Part shown: in pieces, positions 1 to 10,241 of the stretch
Layout: each line of letters starts with the position of its first letter
How positions within the stretch are numbered: the stretch's first letter is position 1
NCBI RefSeq assembly: GCF_009930795.1
Contig: NZ_CP017146.1
Span: forward strand, 124,001 to 188,000
Source of the DNA: Marisediminicola antarctica
Lineage (GTDB): Bacteria > Actinomycetota > Actinomycetes > Actinomycetales > Microbacteriaceae
Length of the DNA stretch: 64,000 nt
Direction: 5' to 3'
Made by a program: the position numbers and the translations under genes
The notes under the pieces: generated by a model
What the model was told of the DNA's origin: nothing
The model's input: only the letters and a program-made list of their open reading frames with translations
Databases searched by the model: none

Positions 1-79
1 GGTGCAAGGTTCGGCATTCCCCCGCTAATATGTTTCCGTCCCCCACAAATCAACGACGAAGCCCAAGGACGGTACCGCC

Positions 80-1270
80 ATGACTCTCACCCCGACCCGC
101 GACGACAAGTTCTCCTTCGGGCTCTGGACCATCGGCTACAACGGCGCCGACCCGTTCGGCGGACCGACGAGGCCGCACCTCGACGTCGTCGAGGCAGTGC
201 ACAAGCTCGCCGAGATCGGCGCCTACGGACTCACCTTCCACGACGACGACCTGTTCGCATTCGGGTCGAGCGACGCCGCGCGGCAGAAGGAGATCAACCG
301 CGCAAAGCAGGCGTTCGCCGACACGGGCATCATCGTGCCAATGATCACGACCAACCTGTTCAGCGCTCCCGTGTTCAAGGACGGCGGTTTCACCTCGAAT
401 GACCGGGCCGTGCGGCGCTTCGCGATCCGAAAGGTACTGCGCAACATCGACCTCGCCGCCGAGCTCGGCGCGACGACGTTCGTCATGTGGGGCGGGCGCG
501 AGGGCGCGGAGTACGACGCCGCCAAGGACATCCGCGGCGCCCTCGAGCGCTACCGCGAGGCGGTCAACCTGCTCGGCGACTATGTGACCGACAAGGGCTA
601 CGACATCCGGTTCGCGATCGAGCCCAAGCCGAACGAGCCCCGCGGCGACATCCTGCTCCCCACCCTCGGCCACGCGCTCGCGTTCATCGAGACGCTCGAG
701 CGTCCCGAGCTCGTCGGAGTCAATCCGGAGACGGGCCACGAGCAGATGGCCGGGCTCAACTTCACCGCCGGGATCGCCCAGGCGCTCTACCAGGGCAAGC
801 TCTTCCACATCGACCTCAACGGGCAGAAGGGCATCAAGTACGACCAGGACCTCGTCTTCGGCCACGGCGACCTCGCGAACGCGTTCTCGCTTGTCGATCT
901 GCTCGAGAACGGCGGTCCGGACGGCGGTCCGTCGTACGACGGGCCGCGCCACTTCGACTACAAGCCCAGCCGCACCGAGGACGCGGTCGGGGTCTGGGAC
1001 TCGGCGGCCGCGAACATGCGCATGTACCTGCTGCTCAAGGAGCGCGCCGCGGCCTTCCGCGCCGACCCCGAGGTGCAGGAGGCCCTCGCGAGCGCGCGCG
1101 TGCACGAGATCAACGAGCCGACCCTCTCCGCCGGCGAGAGCTACGCCGACCTACTCGCGGATACGGCTTCCTACGAGACATTCGACACCGACGCGTACTT
1201 CGGGGGCAAAGGCTTCGGCTTCGTTCGCCTCAACCAGCTCGCTACCGAGCACATCCTCGGAGCCCGGTAG
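80..1270 (+). CDS. xylA: Xylose isomerase
   Basis: Interconverts D-xylose and D-xylulose in the cytoplasm, the first step of the isomerase pathway. The 396-residue protein keeps the residues of the actinobacterial enzyme at nearly the same numbers: H54 and D57 (LTFHDDDL), E181 and K183 (EPKPNEP), E217 and H220 (NPETGHEQ), D245, D255 and D257 (HIDLN then YDQD), and the HFDYK aspartate near 293. The ATG follows AAGGA by about ten bases; a TAATAT box at 26-31 may be the -10. It stands alone on the plus strand next to the pentose transporter, while the kinase XylB is encoded near 39.7 kb. Family assignment is secure; xylose as the natural substrate is the usual inference. Confidence 0.97.
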   Translation: MTLTPTRDDKFSFGLWTIGYNGADPFGGPTRPHLDVVEAVHKLAEIGAYGLTFHDDDLFAFGSSDAARQKEINRAKQAFADTGIIVPMITTNLFSAPVFKDGGFTSNDRAVRRFAIRKVLRNIDLAAELGATTFVMWGGREGAEYDAAKDIRGALERYREAVNLLGDYVTDKGYDIRFAIEPKPNEPRGDILLPTLGHALAFIETLERPELVGVNPETGHEQMAGLNFTAGIAQALYQGKLFHIDLNGQKGIKYDQDLVFGHGDLANAFSLVDLLENGGPDGGPSYDGPRHFDYKPSRTEDAVGVWDSAAANMRMYLLLKERAAAFRADPEVQEALASARVHEINEPTLSAGESYADLLADTASYETFDTDAYFGGKGFGFVRLNQLATEHILGAR

Positions 1271-1281
1271 TCCAGAGCGCG

Positions 1282-2403
1282 TCAGAGCGCACCCGCGAGC
1301 AGCTCCCCGGCCGCCCGCAGCCATCGGAGCGGGTCGGCGAGCGCCGCATCCGTGCCTCCCGCGAGGTCGGACAGGGAGACGGACGCCGCGAAGCCGTGAG
1401 TATCGGCATCGATGCGGCCGGCGACGAGCATCGCTGCGGCCCCGCCCGTGTCGGCGAGTGCGAGCACGCGCGAGGGCACCTTGCCGCCGCTCGACTGGTC
1501 GTCGAACCTGCCCTCGCCCGTGATGACGACGTCGGCCGAGCGGATGCTGTCGGCAAGGCCGATCGCGTCGGCGACGGCCGCGGCACCCGGCGTCATCGCG
1601 GCGCCCCAGGCGAGCAGCGCGAATCCGGTGCCACCCGCGGCGCCCGCGCCGGGTGTCTCCGGGTCGACGGAAAGCACGCCAGAGAGCCGTCGTAGTCCCG
1701 CATCGAGTTCGGCCATCTGGGCGGGCGTCGCCCCCTTCTGCGGCCCGAACACGGCGGCGGCACCCTTCTCTCCAAGCAGCGGGTTCGTGACGTCGCCCAG
1801 CACGACCGCCCCGCCTGCGGGAAGGGGGAGGAGCGCGGACAGGTCGGCCCGCTCGATATCGCGGAGGCCTGCGCCGCCGGGCCGAACCTCCACGCCCGCG
1901 TCGTCGAGGAACCGGGCACCGAGCGCGGCGAGCGCACCCGTACCGCCGTCGGTCGAGGCACTGCCGCCGATCGCGAGCAGCAGCCGGTCCACGCCGGCCT
2001 CCAGCGCCCGTTCGATGAGCTGCCCGAACCCGCGAGTATGTGCGGCCATCGGTGCCAGCGGGTCGAGATGCGTGATGCCGCTCGCGGCGGCAAGCTCGAC
2101 GACGCCGGTGGGTCCCTCGCCGGGCCAGGTCCCTGGCAGCAGCAGCCACTCCGCATCCACCAGCCCGTCATGGCCGCGCCCGACCGGGCCCTGGACCCGC
2201 TCCGGCATCCGTCGCGCTCCGGGGACGGCGGCCGCGATCGTGTCGATCGTGCCCTCGCCCCCGTCCGCCATCGGAGCGAGCATAACCTCGTCGCTCGGCC
2301 TGACCGCGTGCCAGCCCACCGCGAGTGCCGCGGCCGCATCGACGGCGGTCGCGGTGCCCTTGAACGAATCGGGCGCCATAACGACCGTCAGCCTCGCGGT
2401 CAT
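1282..2403 (-). CDS. Glycerate kinase
   Basis: Phosphorylates glycerate with ATP, linking glyoxylate/glycerate to glycolysis. The 373-residue length fits the GlxK/GarK-type family. Visible family motifs are APDSFKG near residue 10, PMADGGEGT near 45, and SASTDGG near 168. The gene runs on the minus strand, is convergent with xylA (11 bases between stops) and lies 125 bases downstream of the sugar permease, beyond a hairpin, so it may be read as the last gene of the transporter operon by read-through. Whether the product is 2- or 3-phosphoglycerate cannot be told from sequence. The physiological link to pentose uptake is inference from position only. Confidence 0.9.
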   Translation of the reverse strand: MTARLTVVMAPDSFKGTATAVDAAAALAVGWHAVRPSDEVMLAPMADGGEGTIDTIAAAVPGARRMPERVQGPVGRGHDGLVDAEWLLLPGTWPGEGPTGVVELAAASGITHLDPLAPMAAHTRGFGQLIERALEAGVDRLLLAIGGSASTDGGTGALAALGARFLDDAGVEVRPGGAGLRDIERADLSALLPLPAGGAVVLGDVTNPLLGEKGAAAVFGPQKGATPAQMAELDAGLRRLSGVLSVDPETPGAGAAGGTGFALLAWGAAMTPGAAAVADAIGLADSIRSADVVITGEGRFDDQSSGGKVPSRVLALADTGGAAAMLVAGRIDADTHGFAASVSLSDLAGGTDAALADPLRWLRAAGELLAGAL

Positions 2404-2480
2404 CGGCTATCCGGTGCGTGATCGGTGCTTCGGTCCGCTGCGATCATGGCGATCCCTCCTACGCTGCGAGGGTACTGCAC

Positions 2481-2514
2481 GACGAGCCCCGCTCCGAAAG
2501 GAACAGGGCTCGTC
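2481..2514 (-). terminator. Hairpin after the sugar ABC operon
   Basis: GACGAGCCC and GGGCTCGTC form a 9-bp stem with a 16-base loop just past the permease stop codon on the minus strand. There is no U-tract, so it may be a weak or partial terminator ahead of the glycerate kinase gene. Confidence 0.5.
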
Positions 2515-2528
2515 GCGGGGAGATGGTG

Positions 2529-3752
2529 CTAGCGACCTCCGGAGCGGCGCTTGTTGAACACATCGAAGGCGACCGCGAGCAGGAGCACGAGGCCCTTGAC
2601 GGCCTGCTGCCACTCGATTCCGATGCCCATGATCGACATACCGTTGTTGAGCACACCGATGATCAGGCCTCCGATAATGGCACCGGCGATCGTGCCGATC
2701 CCGCCCTGCACCGCCGCCCCACCAATGAATGCGGCGGAGATCGCCTCCAGCTCGAAGCCCTCACCCGCCTTCGGCCCGGCGAGGTTGAGCCGCGCGGTGA
2801 AGACGAGGCCCGCGAGCGCCGCGAGGAAGCCCATATTGACGAAGATCCAGAAGTCGACCTGGCGGGTCTTGACACCCGAGAGCTCGGCCGCGTGGCGGTT
2901 GCCGCCGATCGCGTAGATGTGGCGCCCGAACACGCTCTTGGTTGTCAGCACCCCATAGATCATCACGAGCACCGCGAGCACGATGAGGGTGATCGGGATG
3001 CCCTTGAAGGTGGCGAGGGCGTAGGCGAAGAATCCGATGCCGGCGATAATGAGGGCGAGCTTCGCGATAAACCAGACGAGGGGCTCGACCTCCTGCGCGT
3101 ACTGCAGGCGACCGCGGCGGGTTCGGATCTGCTGGAACACGAGGGCGATGATCGCGATGACCGCGATGCCCATCGTCACCGGGTCGACCTGATAGGCGCC
3201 GAGAAGGTCGGTCAGGAACCCGTTGCCGAGCGCGCGGTACTCCGACGGGAACGAGCCGATGTTGGCATTGCCCAGCACCACAAGCGCGAGGCCGCGGAAG
3301 ATGAGCATGCCGGCGAGAGTCACGATGAACGCGGGTATACCCACATAGGCGATCCAGAAGCCCTGCCACGCTCCGACTACAGCGCCGACGAGCAGCGACA
3401 GGATGATTGAGAGCCACCACGGCAGCCCCATTTGCACCGCGAAGACGCCCGATACCGCCCCGACGAACGCGGCCACCGACCCCACCGACAGGTCGATGTG
3501 CCCGGCGACGATCACGAGGACCATGCCGATCGCGAGGATCAGGATGTAGCCGTTCTGCACGATCAGGTTCGAGATGTTCTGCGGTCGCAGGAGGATCCCG
3601 TCGGTCGTGATCGAGAAGAGGATGATGACCGCGATCAGGGCGAGGAAGATGCCGTTCTTGCCGAGGTCGGCGAGGATGTGGGTCAGCGGAGCGGTGAATC
3701 GGTTTTCGGGTGGCCCGATTGTCTCTGTGGAGGCCGGCTTGGTGTCAGTCAT
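2529..3752 (-). CDS. CUT2 sugar ABC transporter permease
   Basis: Membrane subunit of a ribose/xylose/multiple-monosaccharide importer (BPD_transp_2 family; XylH/GguB/MmsB-like). The 407 residues contain about ten hydrophobic segments beginning near residue 34, and the family signature around VLVIVAGHIDLSVGSVAAF near residue 80, typical of carbohydrate-uptake family 2 permeases. It is the third gene of the binding protein-ATPase-permease operon on the minus strand, about 30 bases after the ATPase gene. The ara-type operator upstream of the operon suggests L-arabinose as a substrate; D-xylose, glucose or galactose are also handled by close relatives. The C-terminus ends in basic residues, as expected for a cytoplasmic tail. 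Confidence 0.93.
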   Translation of the reverse strand: MTDTKPASTETIGPPENRFTAPLTHILADLGKNGIFLALIAVIILFSITTDGILLRPQNISNLIVQNGYILILAIGMVLVIVAGHIDLSVGSVAAFVGAVSGVFAVQMGLPWWLSIILSLLVGAVVGAWQGFWIAYVGIPAFIVTLAGMLIFRGLALVVLGNANIGSFPSEYRALGNGFLTDLLGAYQVDPVTMGIAVIAIIALVFQQIRTRRGRLQYAQEVEPLVWFIAKLALIIAGIGFFAYALATFKGIPITLIVLAVLVMIYGVLTTKSVFGRHIYAIGGNRHAAELSGVKTRQVDFWIFVNMGFLAALAGLVFTARLNLAGPKAGEGFELEAISAAFIGGAAVQGGIGTIAGAIIGGLIIGVLNNGMSIMGIGIEWQQAVKGLVLLLAVAFDVFNKRRSGGR

Positions 3753-3786
3753 GGGCGTGAATGCTCCTTTGTGAATCGCCCGCCCG

Positions 3787-5316
3787 TCAGCGAGGCGTCT
3801 CCATGGTCATGAGTTTGATGAGTGCTTCGGGGTTCGCTTGTTCGATCGGCAGCTCGCCGGTGATCCTGCCCTCGGAGATCGCGTAGATGCGGTCGCAGAT
3901 GCCGAGAAGCTCGGGCAGCTCGGACGAGATGACGATGATGGCCTTCCCCTCCGCAGCCAGCCGATTGATGATCGTGTAGATCTCGTACTTCGCTCCCACG
4001 TCGATTCCGCGCGTCGGCTCGTCCAGAATCAGCACGTCGGGGTCGGAGAAGATCCACTTGCTCAGCACGACCTTCTGCTGGTTTCCGCCCGAGAGCTTGC
4101 CCGTCTTTGCGAGCACGGTCGGCGCCTTGATATTCATCGACTTGCGATATTCGTTCGCGACCTTGAATTCCTCGTTGTCGTGGACGAGGCCGTACTTCGA
4201 GAGCTTGCCGAGTGCCGCCATCGAGACGTTCCGTTTGATGTCGTCGATGAGGTTGAGCCCGTAGGTCTTGCGGTCCTCGGTCGCGTAGGCGATGCCGTTG
4301 CTGATCGCCTCCGAGACATCCCGAACCTTGATCTCCTTGCCGTTCTTGAAGACCTTGCCGGTGATCCTGCTGCCGTAGGAGCGGCCGAAGAGGCTCATCG
4401 CGAACTCGGTGCGTCCGGCTCCCATGAGACCGGCGATCCCGACGATCTCGCCGGCCCGCACGTTGAGGTTGACGTTGTCGACCATCACCCGTGTCGGGTC
4501 CTGGGGGTGATGCGCCGTCCAGTTCTCCACGCGCAGCACCTCCTCGCCGACGTGAGGGGTGTGGTCGGGGTACCGGTGCTCAAGGTCGCGGCCCACCATG
4601 TCCTTGATGATCCGGTCCTCGGTCACCTCGGCCTTGGTGATCGTCTCGATAGTCTTGCCGTCGCGGATGACGGTCACCGAGTCGGAGACCTTTTTGATCT
4701 CATTGAGCTTGTGGCTGATGATGATTGAGGTGATCCCCTGCCCCTTGAGGTGCAGGATGAGGTCGAGCAGGTGGTCGCTGTCCTCGTCGTTGAGGGCCGC
4801 GGTCGGCTCGTCGAGGATGAGGAGCTTCACTCGCTTCGACAGTGCCTTAGCGATCTCGACGAGCTGCTGCTTGCCGACGCCGATGTTCTTGATCTTCGTC
4901 GTCGGGTTTTCGCGAAGACCGACCCGAGCGAGAAGTTTCGCTGCTTCCGCGTTGGTCTTGTTCCAGTCGATCAGGCCGAAGGCGCCGCGCTGTTCGTTGT
5001 TGAGGAAGATGTTTTCCGCGATCGACAGCTGCGGGCTCAGGGCGAGTTCCTGGTGGATGATCACGATCCCGTGAGCTTCGCTTTCTCGGATGTCGTGGAA
5101 TGACATCGTCTTGTCTTCGAAGACGATGTCGCCGTCGTACGTGCCGAGGGGGTAGACGCCGCTGAGGACTTTCATCAGGGTCGACTTGCCCGCGCCGTTT
5201 TCGCCACAGATGGCGTGGACCTCGCCGCGGGCGACGTTGAGGGTGACGTCCGACAGCGCTTTCACACCGGGGAATGTCTTCGTGATCGAACGCATCTCGA
5301 GAATGTTTGCATTCAC
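3787..5316 (-). CDS. CUT2 sugar ABC transporter ATP-binding protein
   Basis: Tandem ATPase of the monosaccharide importer (XylG/GguA/MmsA-like). The first nucleotide-binding half has a Walker [10 protein letters not shown], a signature around [14 protein letters not shown] and Walker [12 protein letters not shown]. The second half has the degenerate P-loop [11 protein letters not shown], signature [14 protein letters not shown] and Walker [13 protein letters not shown], the usual CUT2 pattern. I chose the GTG at 5316 (product begins [15 protein letters not shown], 509 residues), because it follows AAAGGAG and matches the family length. The longer in-frame reading from 5388 would translate the intergenic hairpin. 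Second gene of the operon. Confidence 0.93.
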   Translation of the reverse strand: MNANILEMRSITKTFPGVKALSDVTLNVARGEVHAICGENGAGKSTLMKVLSGVYPLGTYDGDIVFEDKTMSFHDIRESEAHGIVIIHQELALSPQLSIAENIFLNNEQRGAFGLIDWNKTNAEAAKLLARVGLRENPTTKIKNIGVGKQQLVEIAKALSKRVKLLILDEPTAALNDEDSDHLLDLILHLKGQGITSIIISHKLNEIKKVSDSVTVIRDGKTIETITKAEVTEDRIIKDMVGRDLEHRYPDHTPHVGEEVLRVENWTAHHPQDPTRVMVDNVNLNVRAGEIVGIAGLMGAGRTEFAMSLFGRSYGSRITGKVFKNGKEIKVRDVSEAISNGIAYATEDRKTYGLNLIDDIKRNVSMAALGKLSKYGLVHDNEEFKVANEYRKSMNIKAPTVLAKTGKLSGGNQQKVVLSKWIFSDPDVLILDEPTRGIDVGAKYEIYTIINRLAAEGKAIIVISSELPELLGICDRIYAISEGRITGELPIEQANPEALIKLMTMETPR

Positions 5317-5358
5317 CGGCGATCCAACTCCTTTGGTGGTGGGGTAGTACATTGTGTT

Positions 5359-5393
5359 CGCCGGTGGGGGTACCTGGGTACTCCCCACCGGCG
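5359..5393 (-). terminator. Stem-loop between binding-protein and ATPase genes
   Basis: CGCCGGTGGGG pairs with CCCCACCGGCG and the interior adds GTACC/GGTAC, giving an almost continuous long hairpin. It lies between the binding protein stop and the ATPase start. Such loops usually protect the 3' end of the binding-protein mRNA or partly terminate, giving more binding protein than membrane subunits; that role is inferred. Confidence 0.6.
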
Positions 5394-5430
5394 TGTTGGT
5401 GCTGTGTGCTGCTATCGCGGTGCGATGTGA

Positions 5431-6564
5431 CTAGCCGTTGATCTCTGCGTCGGTCCAGTAGCCGCTGTCGATCAACACCTCGGGGATGTTGTCCGCGACG
5501 ACGATGATCGGCTCGAGCAGGTACGACGGCACGGTCTTGACGCCGTTGTCGTAGTCCTCGGTGTTGTTGACCTCGGGGTCTTCGCCGTCCAGAACCGCAA
5601 CCGTCATCTCGACGGCCTTCGACGCGAGGTCGCGGGTGTCTTTGAAGATGGTGGCGTACTGCTCACCGGAGACGATCGCCTTGACGGAGTCGAGTTCGGC
5701 GTCCTGACCCGAGATGATGGGCCATTCGGCGCCGACCGTGTAACCGGATCCCTGGAGTGCCGAGATGATTCCACGGCTGATGCCGTCGTAGGGCGACAGA
5801 ACAGCGTTGACCCTGTCTCCGCCGGAGTACTGCGCGGTGAGGATGTCCTCCATGCGGCTCTGTGCGGTCTCGCCGTCCCAACGGAGGGTGGCAACCTGCT
5901 CGATCTCGGTCTGGCCGCTCTTGACGACGAGCGTTCCGTCATCGATCAGCGGCTGGAGCACGTCCATGGCGCCGTTGAAGAAGAAGAACGCGTTGTTGTC
6001 ATCGAGCGATCCGGCGAACAACTCGATGTTGAACGGTCCGGCAGGAGCGCCGTCGATCGGGGTTCCGTCGAGCTCGGTGAGGCCGAGCCCGTTGGTGATC
6101 GACCAGGCCTGCTGCTGTCCGACGAGGAAGTTGTCGAACGTGGCGTAGTAGCTGACGGCCTCGGTGTCGCGCAGCAGTCGGTCGTACGCGATGACCGCGA
6201 TGTCCTGGCTTGCGGCGTCCTCGAGCACGTTGGTGAGCGTGGTTCCGTCGATCGAGGCGACGATCAGGGCGACTGCGCCCTTGGTGATCATGTTCTCGAT
6301 CTGGAGGACCTGGGTCGGGATGTCGTCTTCTGCGTACTGAAGGTCGACCTCGAAGCCGGCCTCTTCGAGCTGGGCCTTGACGGCTTCGCCGTCCTGGATC
6401 CAGCGCTCGGACGACTTCGTCGGCATCGCGACGCCGACGAGGCCGCCTTCGCCGCCGCCGTCGGTTGCGCCGCCGCCGCCGCCGTCGTCGGCGGGTGCGC
6501 AGGCCGCGAGGCCGAGCGCGAGTGCTCCGGCGGCAATTGTCGCCAGAATCTTCCTGTTGTTCAC
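5431..6564 (-). CDS. Sugar-binding lipoprotein of the CUT2 transporter
   Basis: Extracellular substrate-binding protein (Peripla_BP_4 type; ChvE/XylF-like), 377 residues. It starts with a lipoprotein signal: basic MNNRK, a hydrophobic stretch, then the lipobox LGLAACAP with the acylated cysteine at residue 22, followed by a Gly/Asp-rich linker. The body begins [13 protein letters not shown], typical of the ChvE/multiple-monosaccharide group. RBS AAAGGAAACAC precedes the ATG. It is the first gene of the operon, whose upstream region holds an ara-type LacI operator, so an L-arabinose (or arabinose/xylose/galactose) substrate is the best inference; the sequence alone does not fix the sugar. Confidence 0.93.
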   Translation of the reverse strand: MNNRKILATIAAGALALGLAACAPADDGGGGGATDGGGEGGLVGVAMPTKSSERWIQDGEAVKAQLEEAGFEVDLQYAEDDIPTQVLQIENMITKGAVALIVASIDGTTLTNVLEDAASQDIAVIAYDRLLRDTEAVSYYATFDNFLVGQQQAWSITNGLGLTELDGTPIDGAPAGPFNIELFAGSLDDNNAFFFFNGAMDVLQPLIDDGTLVVKSGQTEIEQVATLRWDGETAQSRMEDILTAQYSGGDRVNAVLSPYDGISRGIISALQGSGYTVGAEWPIISGQDAELDSVKAIVSGEQYATIFKDTRDLASKAVEMTVAVLDGEDPEVNNTEDYDNGVKTVPSYLLEPIIVVADNIPEVLIDSGYWTDAEING

Positions 6565-6856
6565 TGTGTTTCCTTTCGTGGGTGCTTGGACTTCGGGAAC
6601 TGCGTGGTGCTCATCGGGCCGACCTCGTCCATGCGGTCAGCCGTCGTCCGCCTACCCGGCGAGGGGCCGGGTGCCTGGCGAGTCAGGGAGGTGCGTGTCG
6701 GCGACCGCGTGGCGGAGGAGGCGGGCATCACGGGCGCGGCCCACCGGGTTCCGCGGCGCGACGACGTGGTCTGCGCGCGTGGGGGAGGGTGGGATCGTGC
6801 TCACTGCTTGACCTCTTCGTCATGCGATCGGTGGACACCGGTGCAGGTTGTGTGCT

Positions 6857-6915
6857 CAATGTGAACGGTCACATTGTGGACTACATGCTAATCCGTTTCC
6901 CTGGGGCCGTGTCAA
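6857..6915 (-). promoter_or_regulatory. Promoter and LacI-type operator of the CUT2 operon
   Basis: The 347-base gap 6565-6911 holds this control region and a long 5' leader, with no gene seen. A perfect TTGACA (6910-6915, overlapping the lacI stop) and TAGCAT (6885-6890) are spaced by 19 bases. The inverted repeat CAATGTGA-ACGG-TCACATTG (6857-6876) begins at the predicted transcription start, a position for repression. The same operator occurs before araB and before the second LacI gene. Confidence 0.8.
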
Positions 6916-7940
6916 GCATTCACTTCACGGTTCGGTAACGGGATTACGGGTGCCGTCGACGCGCGCACGATGAGTTCGGGGGTCGCATGCACCGGTTCGA
7001 ACGGCGGACGACCGTCGAGAACCTGCAGCAGCGTCTCCATCATTCGGGCGCCGAGGTCGGCGAAGTCCTGGCGCACTGTCGTGAGCGGGGGCGAGTAGTG
7101 CACGCTCTCGGGGATATCGTCGAAGCCGACAACGCTCACGTCTCTCGGAACTCGCAAGCCGGCGTCCGCGAGCGCATGCAACAGGCCGATCGCCATCTGG
7201 TCGTTGGCCGAGAAGATAGCTGTCGCCGCGCGCGCCCCGACCGCCCCGGTTCGGGTGAGCTCGGTGCCGATCGCATAGCCACTGTTGGCCAGCCAGCTGC
7301 CCACGAGCGGCGGTGTAACAGGCAGCCCTGAGGCCTCGAGCTCGGCGCGCCAGCCCCGCTCGCGCTCGGCCGCATCCACCGACCAGTCCGGACCCCTGGC
7401 ATGCAGGATTCTCCTGTGACCGAGCTCGACCAAGTGGCGCACCGCGAGTCGCGCGCCGGCGAACTGGTCGATCGACACACTCAGGAATCCCTCCCGGCCG
7501 CTGCTCTCGGCCGTAACAAGGGGCACCCCGATCTCGAGCCCCTCGATCGCGTCGAAGGCCGCGACATCCGCGACGATGAGCACGAGTGCCTCGACGCGCT
7601 GCCTGAGAAGCACCTCGACGGCGCTCACCATGGCCGTCCTGTCAACGCTCGTCATGCTCGCGATGGTGACCTGGTACCCGGCCGAACGAGCTGCCTCGTT
7701 GAAGGCCAGCATGGTGCTCGACGGGCCGTACAACGGCGCTCCGGTCGCGATGAGACCAATTGCGTTGGACTTGCGCGTCACGAGCGCGCGTGCGGCCGAA
7801 CTCGGCCGGTAGTTGAGCTCCCGGATTGCGGCATCCACGCGCGCCCGGGTCGCCGGGCGCACGGCGGCGTCGTTGAGCACGCGCGAGACCGTCTGGTGCG
7901 AGACTCCCGCGAGCTTCGCGACGTCGGTGATGTTGGCCAC
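6912..7940 (-). CDS. LacI-family regulator in the ara operon
   Basis: Transcription factor with an N-terminal helix-turn-helix (ITDVAKLAGVSHQTVSRVLND, residues about 3-23) and a periplasmic-binding-protein-like effector domain, 342 residues. GTG start. It is the last gene of araB-araD-araA-lacI, ten bases after araA, so it is transcribed with the genes it probably controls. The DNA-binding helix closely resembles that of the LacI gene at 12142-13179, and both stand beside AATGTGA-N4-TCACATT operators. Likely effector is L-arabinose or a catabolite; inference from context. Confidence 0.9.
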   Translation of the reverse strand: MANITDVAKLAGVSHQTVSRVLNDAAVRPATRARVDAAIRELNYRPSSAARALVTRKSNAIGLIATGAPLYGPSSTMLAFNEAARSAGYQVTIASMTSVDRTAMVSAVEVLLRQRVEALVLIVADVAAFDAIEGLEIGVPLVTAESSGREGFLSVSIDQFAGARLAVRHLVELGHRRILHARGPDWSVDAAERERGWRAELEASGLPVTPPLVGSWLANSGYAIGTELTRTGAVGARAATAIFSANDQMAIGLLHALADAGLRVPRDVSVVGFDDIPESVHYSPPLTTVRQDFADLGARMMETLLQVLDGRPPFEPVHATPELIVRASTAPVIPLPNREVNA

Positions 7941-7950
7941 GGCGGCGCGG

Positions 7951-9471
7951 CTACAGCCCGCGGGCGAGCCGGTAGTAGGCCTGGTTCCAGCGCAGCTCCC
8001 TGCTGAAATCGCGCAGGTTCGTGTTCTTGTCGATCACGACGAGCTCGTTGCGCGCGATCTCTGCGAAGTCCTCGAAGACGTCGATGCCGACGGCGGTCGA
8101 CATCACCGTGTGGTGGGCGGCTCCCGCCACAAGCCACGCGGCGGCGCTTGTCGCGAAGTCGGGCTCGGGCTTCCACACCGCGCGGGCCACCGGCAGCTTG
8201 GGAAGCGGATGCGGCAGCGGCACGACCTCGACGACGTTCGCGACGAGCCGGAAGCGGTCGCGCATATCGGAGAGGGCGACGACGACGGCGGGTCCGGCAT
8301 CCGTATCGAACACAAGCCGCACCGGGTCCTCGCGGCCGCCGATGCCGAGCGGATGCACCTCGAGGCGCGGCCTCGAGGTCGTCAGCGACGGGCACACCTC
8401 GAGCATGTGCGCACCGAGGATGAGCTCGTTGCCCGGGGTCATGTCGTAGGTGTAGTCCTCCATGAGCGAGGCCCCGCCGGGGAGCCCGGCGCCCATGACC
8501 TTGGCCGCGCGAACAAGAACGGCGGTCTTCCAGTCGCCCTCGGCGCCGAAACCGTAGCCGTCGGCCATGAGTCGCTGCACGGCGAGGCCGGGCAGTTGGC
8601 GGAGTCCGCCGAGGTCTTCGAAGCTCGTCGTGAAGGCACTGAACCCGCCGGCCTCGAGGAAGGAGCGCAGCCCGAGTTCGATGCGCGCGCCGTAGCGCAG
8701 CGAGTCGTGGCGCTCCCCGCCGGATCGCAGCTCTGGCACAACCTCGTAGAGTTCCTCGTACTCGGCGACGAGCGCGTCGACGTCGGCCTCGGTCGCGGCG
8801 TCGACCGCCTCGACGAGATCGTTCACTCCCCAGGTGTTGACCTGCACACCGAACTGCAGCTCGGCCTCGGTCTTGTCTCCCTCGGTCACGGCCACGAAGC
8901 GCATGTTGTCGCCGAACCGGGCGAGCTTCAGCTCGTGGGTCGCCGCCCAGCCCGCCGCGGCGCGCGTCCACGTGCCGATTCTCGCGGCGACCACAGGGTT
9001 GGAGACGTGGCCGACGACCGTCTTGCGGGCGACTCCGAGACGGGTCTGGATGTAGCCGAACTCGCGGTCGCCGTGCGCGGCCTGATTGAGGTTCATGAAG
9101 TCCATGTCGATCTCAGACCACGGCAGCTCCACGTTCGCCTGCGTGTGCAGGTGCAGCAGCGGCTTGCGCAGCAGGTCGAGGCCGGTGATCCACATCTTCG
9201 CGGGGCTGAAGGTGTGCATCCACGCGATGACGCCGATGACGCGGTCGTTCGCGTTGGCGTCGAGGGCGAGACGGCGGATGGAATCGGAGTCCTTGAGCAC
9301 CGGCATCCACTTCACGGTCACGGGGACGTCGCGGGCGGCACCGAGCGCGCTGGCGATCTGCTGGGACTGCTCCGCGACCTGGCGCAGCGTCTCGTCGCCG
9401 TACAGGTTCTGGCTGCCGGTGACGAACCAGACCTCGTACGTGGCGAGGTCGGGAATGATCGAGCCGTTCAT
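7951..9471 (-). CDS. araA: L-arabinose isomerase
   Basis: Converts L-arabinose to L-ribulose. The 506 residues match the family length (about 500). The N-terminus contains [19 protein letters not shown] and the centre [15 protein letters not shown], both hallmarks of AraA; the C-terminal region includes the conserved stretch around [10 protein letters not shown] with the histidine pair. It overlaps araD by four bases (ATGA), indicating translational coupling in the order araB-araD-araA. Under the operator at 12042-12059. Confidence 0.97.
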   Translation of the reverse strand: MNGSIIPDLATYEVWFVTGSQNLYGDETLRQVAEQSQQIASALGAARDVPVTVKWMPVLKDSDSIRRLALDANANDRVIGVIAWMHTFSPAKMWITGLDLLRKPLLHLHTQANVELPWSEIDMDFMNLNQAAHGDREFGYIQTRLGVARKTVVGHVSNPVVAARIGTWTRAAAGWAATHELKLARFGDNMRFVAVTEGDKTEAELQFGVQVNTWGVNDLVEAVDAATEADVDALVAEYEELYEVVPELRSGGERHDSLRYGARIELGLRSFLEAGGFSAFTTSFEDLGGLRQLPGLAVQRLMADGYGFGAEGDWKTAVLVRAAKVMGAGLPGGASLMEDYTYDMTPGNELILGAHMLEVCPSLTTSRPRLEVHPLGIGGREDPVRLVFDTDAGPAVVVALSDMRDRFRLVANVVEVVPLPHPLPKLPVARAVWKPEPDFATSAAAWLVAGAAHHTVMSTAVGIDVFEDFAEIARNELVVIDKNTNLRDFSRELRWNQAYYRLARGL

Positions 9472-10241
9472 ACGTCTTCTCCAGTGTTGTTCAGTGCGGG
9501 GTCGTTCACTGCGGCGTCGTTCACTGCGGGGTCGTCGAGCGTGGTGTCGTCGAGCGTGCCGACGGGCGCCTGCCCGTAGACGTTCTGGTAGCGGTCGAAC
9601 AGGGCGTCGATCTTGTCCTGCGGGATGGGGATCGGCTCACCGAGCTGCCGGGAGATGTGCACCGTCCGCGCGACGTCCTCGGCCATCACGGCGGCCTTGA
9701 CGGCGTCGCGCGGGTCCTTGCCGATCGTGAAGACGCCGTGGTTCTGCATGAGCACGGCGCGCGAGCGGTGGCCAGAGAGCGTCGCGACGATCCCCTCGCC
9801 GATCGACTCGTCGCCGATGATCGCGAACGGCCCGATCGGGATCTCGCCGCCGAACTCGTCCGCCTGGCCCGTGATCACGCACGGCACCGGTTCGCCCCTG
9901 GCCGCCCATGCGGTGGCGTAGGTGGAGTGGGTGTGCACGACGCCGCCGACCTGCGGCATGTTGCGGTAGACGTACGCGTGCGCCGCAGTGTCGCTCGACG
10001 GGCTGCGATCGCTGCCCTCCGACCCGGGGACCACCGTGCCGTCGAGGTCGCAGAGGATCATGTTCGAGGCGTCGAGGTCGTCGTACTCGACGCCGCTCGG
10101 CTTGATCACGAACAGGCCGGCGCCGGGCACCCGGCCGGAGATGTTGCCCCCTGTCCAGATCACGAGCCCGTAGCGGGTGAGCTGGTCGTGCAGGGCTGCG
10201 ACGTCGGCGCGAACGCGGCGGATGTCGTCGTCGATACTCAC
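9468..10241 (-). CDS. araD: L-ribulose-5-phosphate 4-epimerase
   Basis: Epimerises L-ribulose 5-phosphate to D-xylulose 5-phosphate (class II aldolase fold). Visible motifs: the phosphate-binding GNISGR near residue 33, [10 protein letters not shown] near 68, and the zinc-binding histidines in [13 protein letters not shown] near 101-105. It begins with GTG overlapping the araB stop (GTGA) and overlaps araA by ATGA. At 257 residues it is longer than usual because of an Asp/Asn-rich C-terminal tail of about 30 residues ([18 protein letters not shown]) encoded by degenerate 15-base repeats at about 9475-9560. Core function is secure; the tail is probably non-catalytic. Confidence 0.95.
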   Translation of the reverse strand: MSIDDDIRRVRADVAALHDQLTRYGLVIWTGGNISGRVPGAGLFVIKPSGVEYDDLDASNMILCDLDGTVVPGSEGSDRSPSSDTAAHAYVYRNMPQVGGVVHTHSTYATAWAARGEPVPCVITGQADEFGGEIPIGPFAIIGDESIGEGIVATLSGHRSRAVLMQNHGVFTIGKDPRDAVKAAVMAEDVARTVHISRQLGEPIPIPQDKIDALFDRYQNVYGQAPVGTLDDTTLDDPAVNDAAVNDPALNNTGEDV

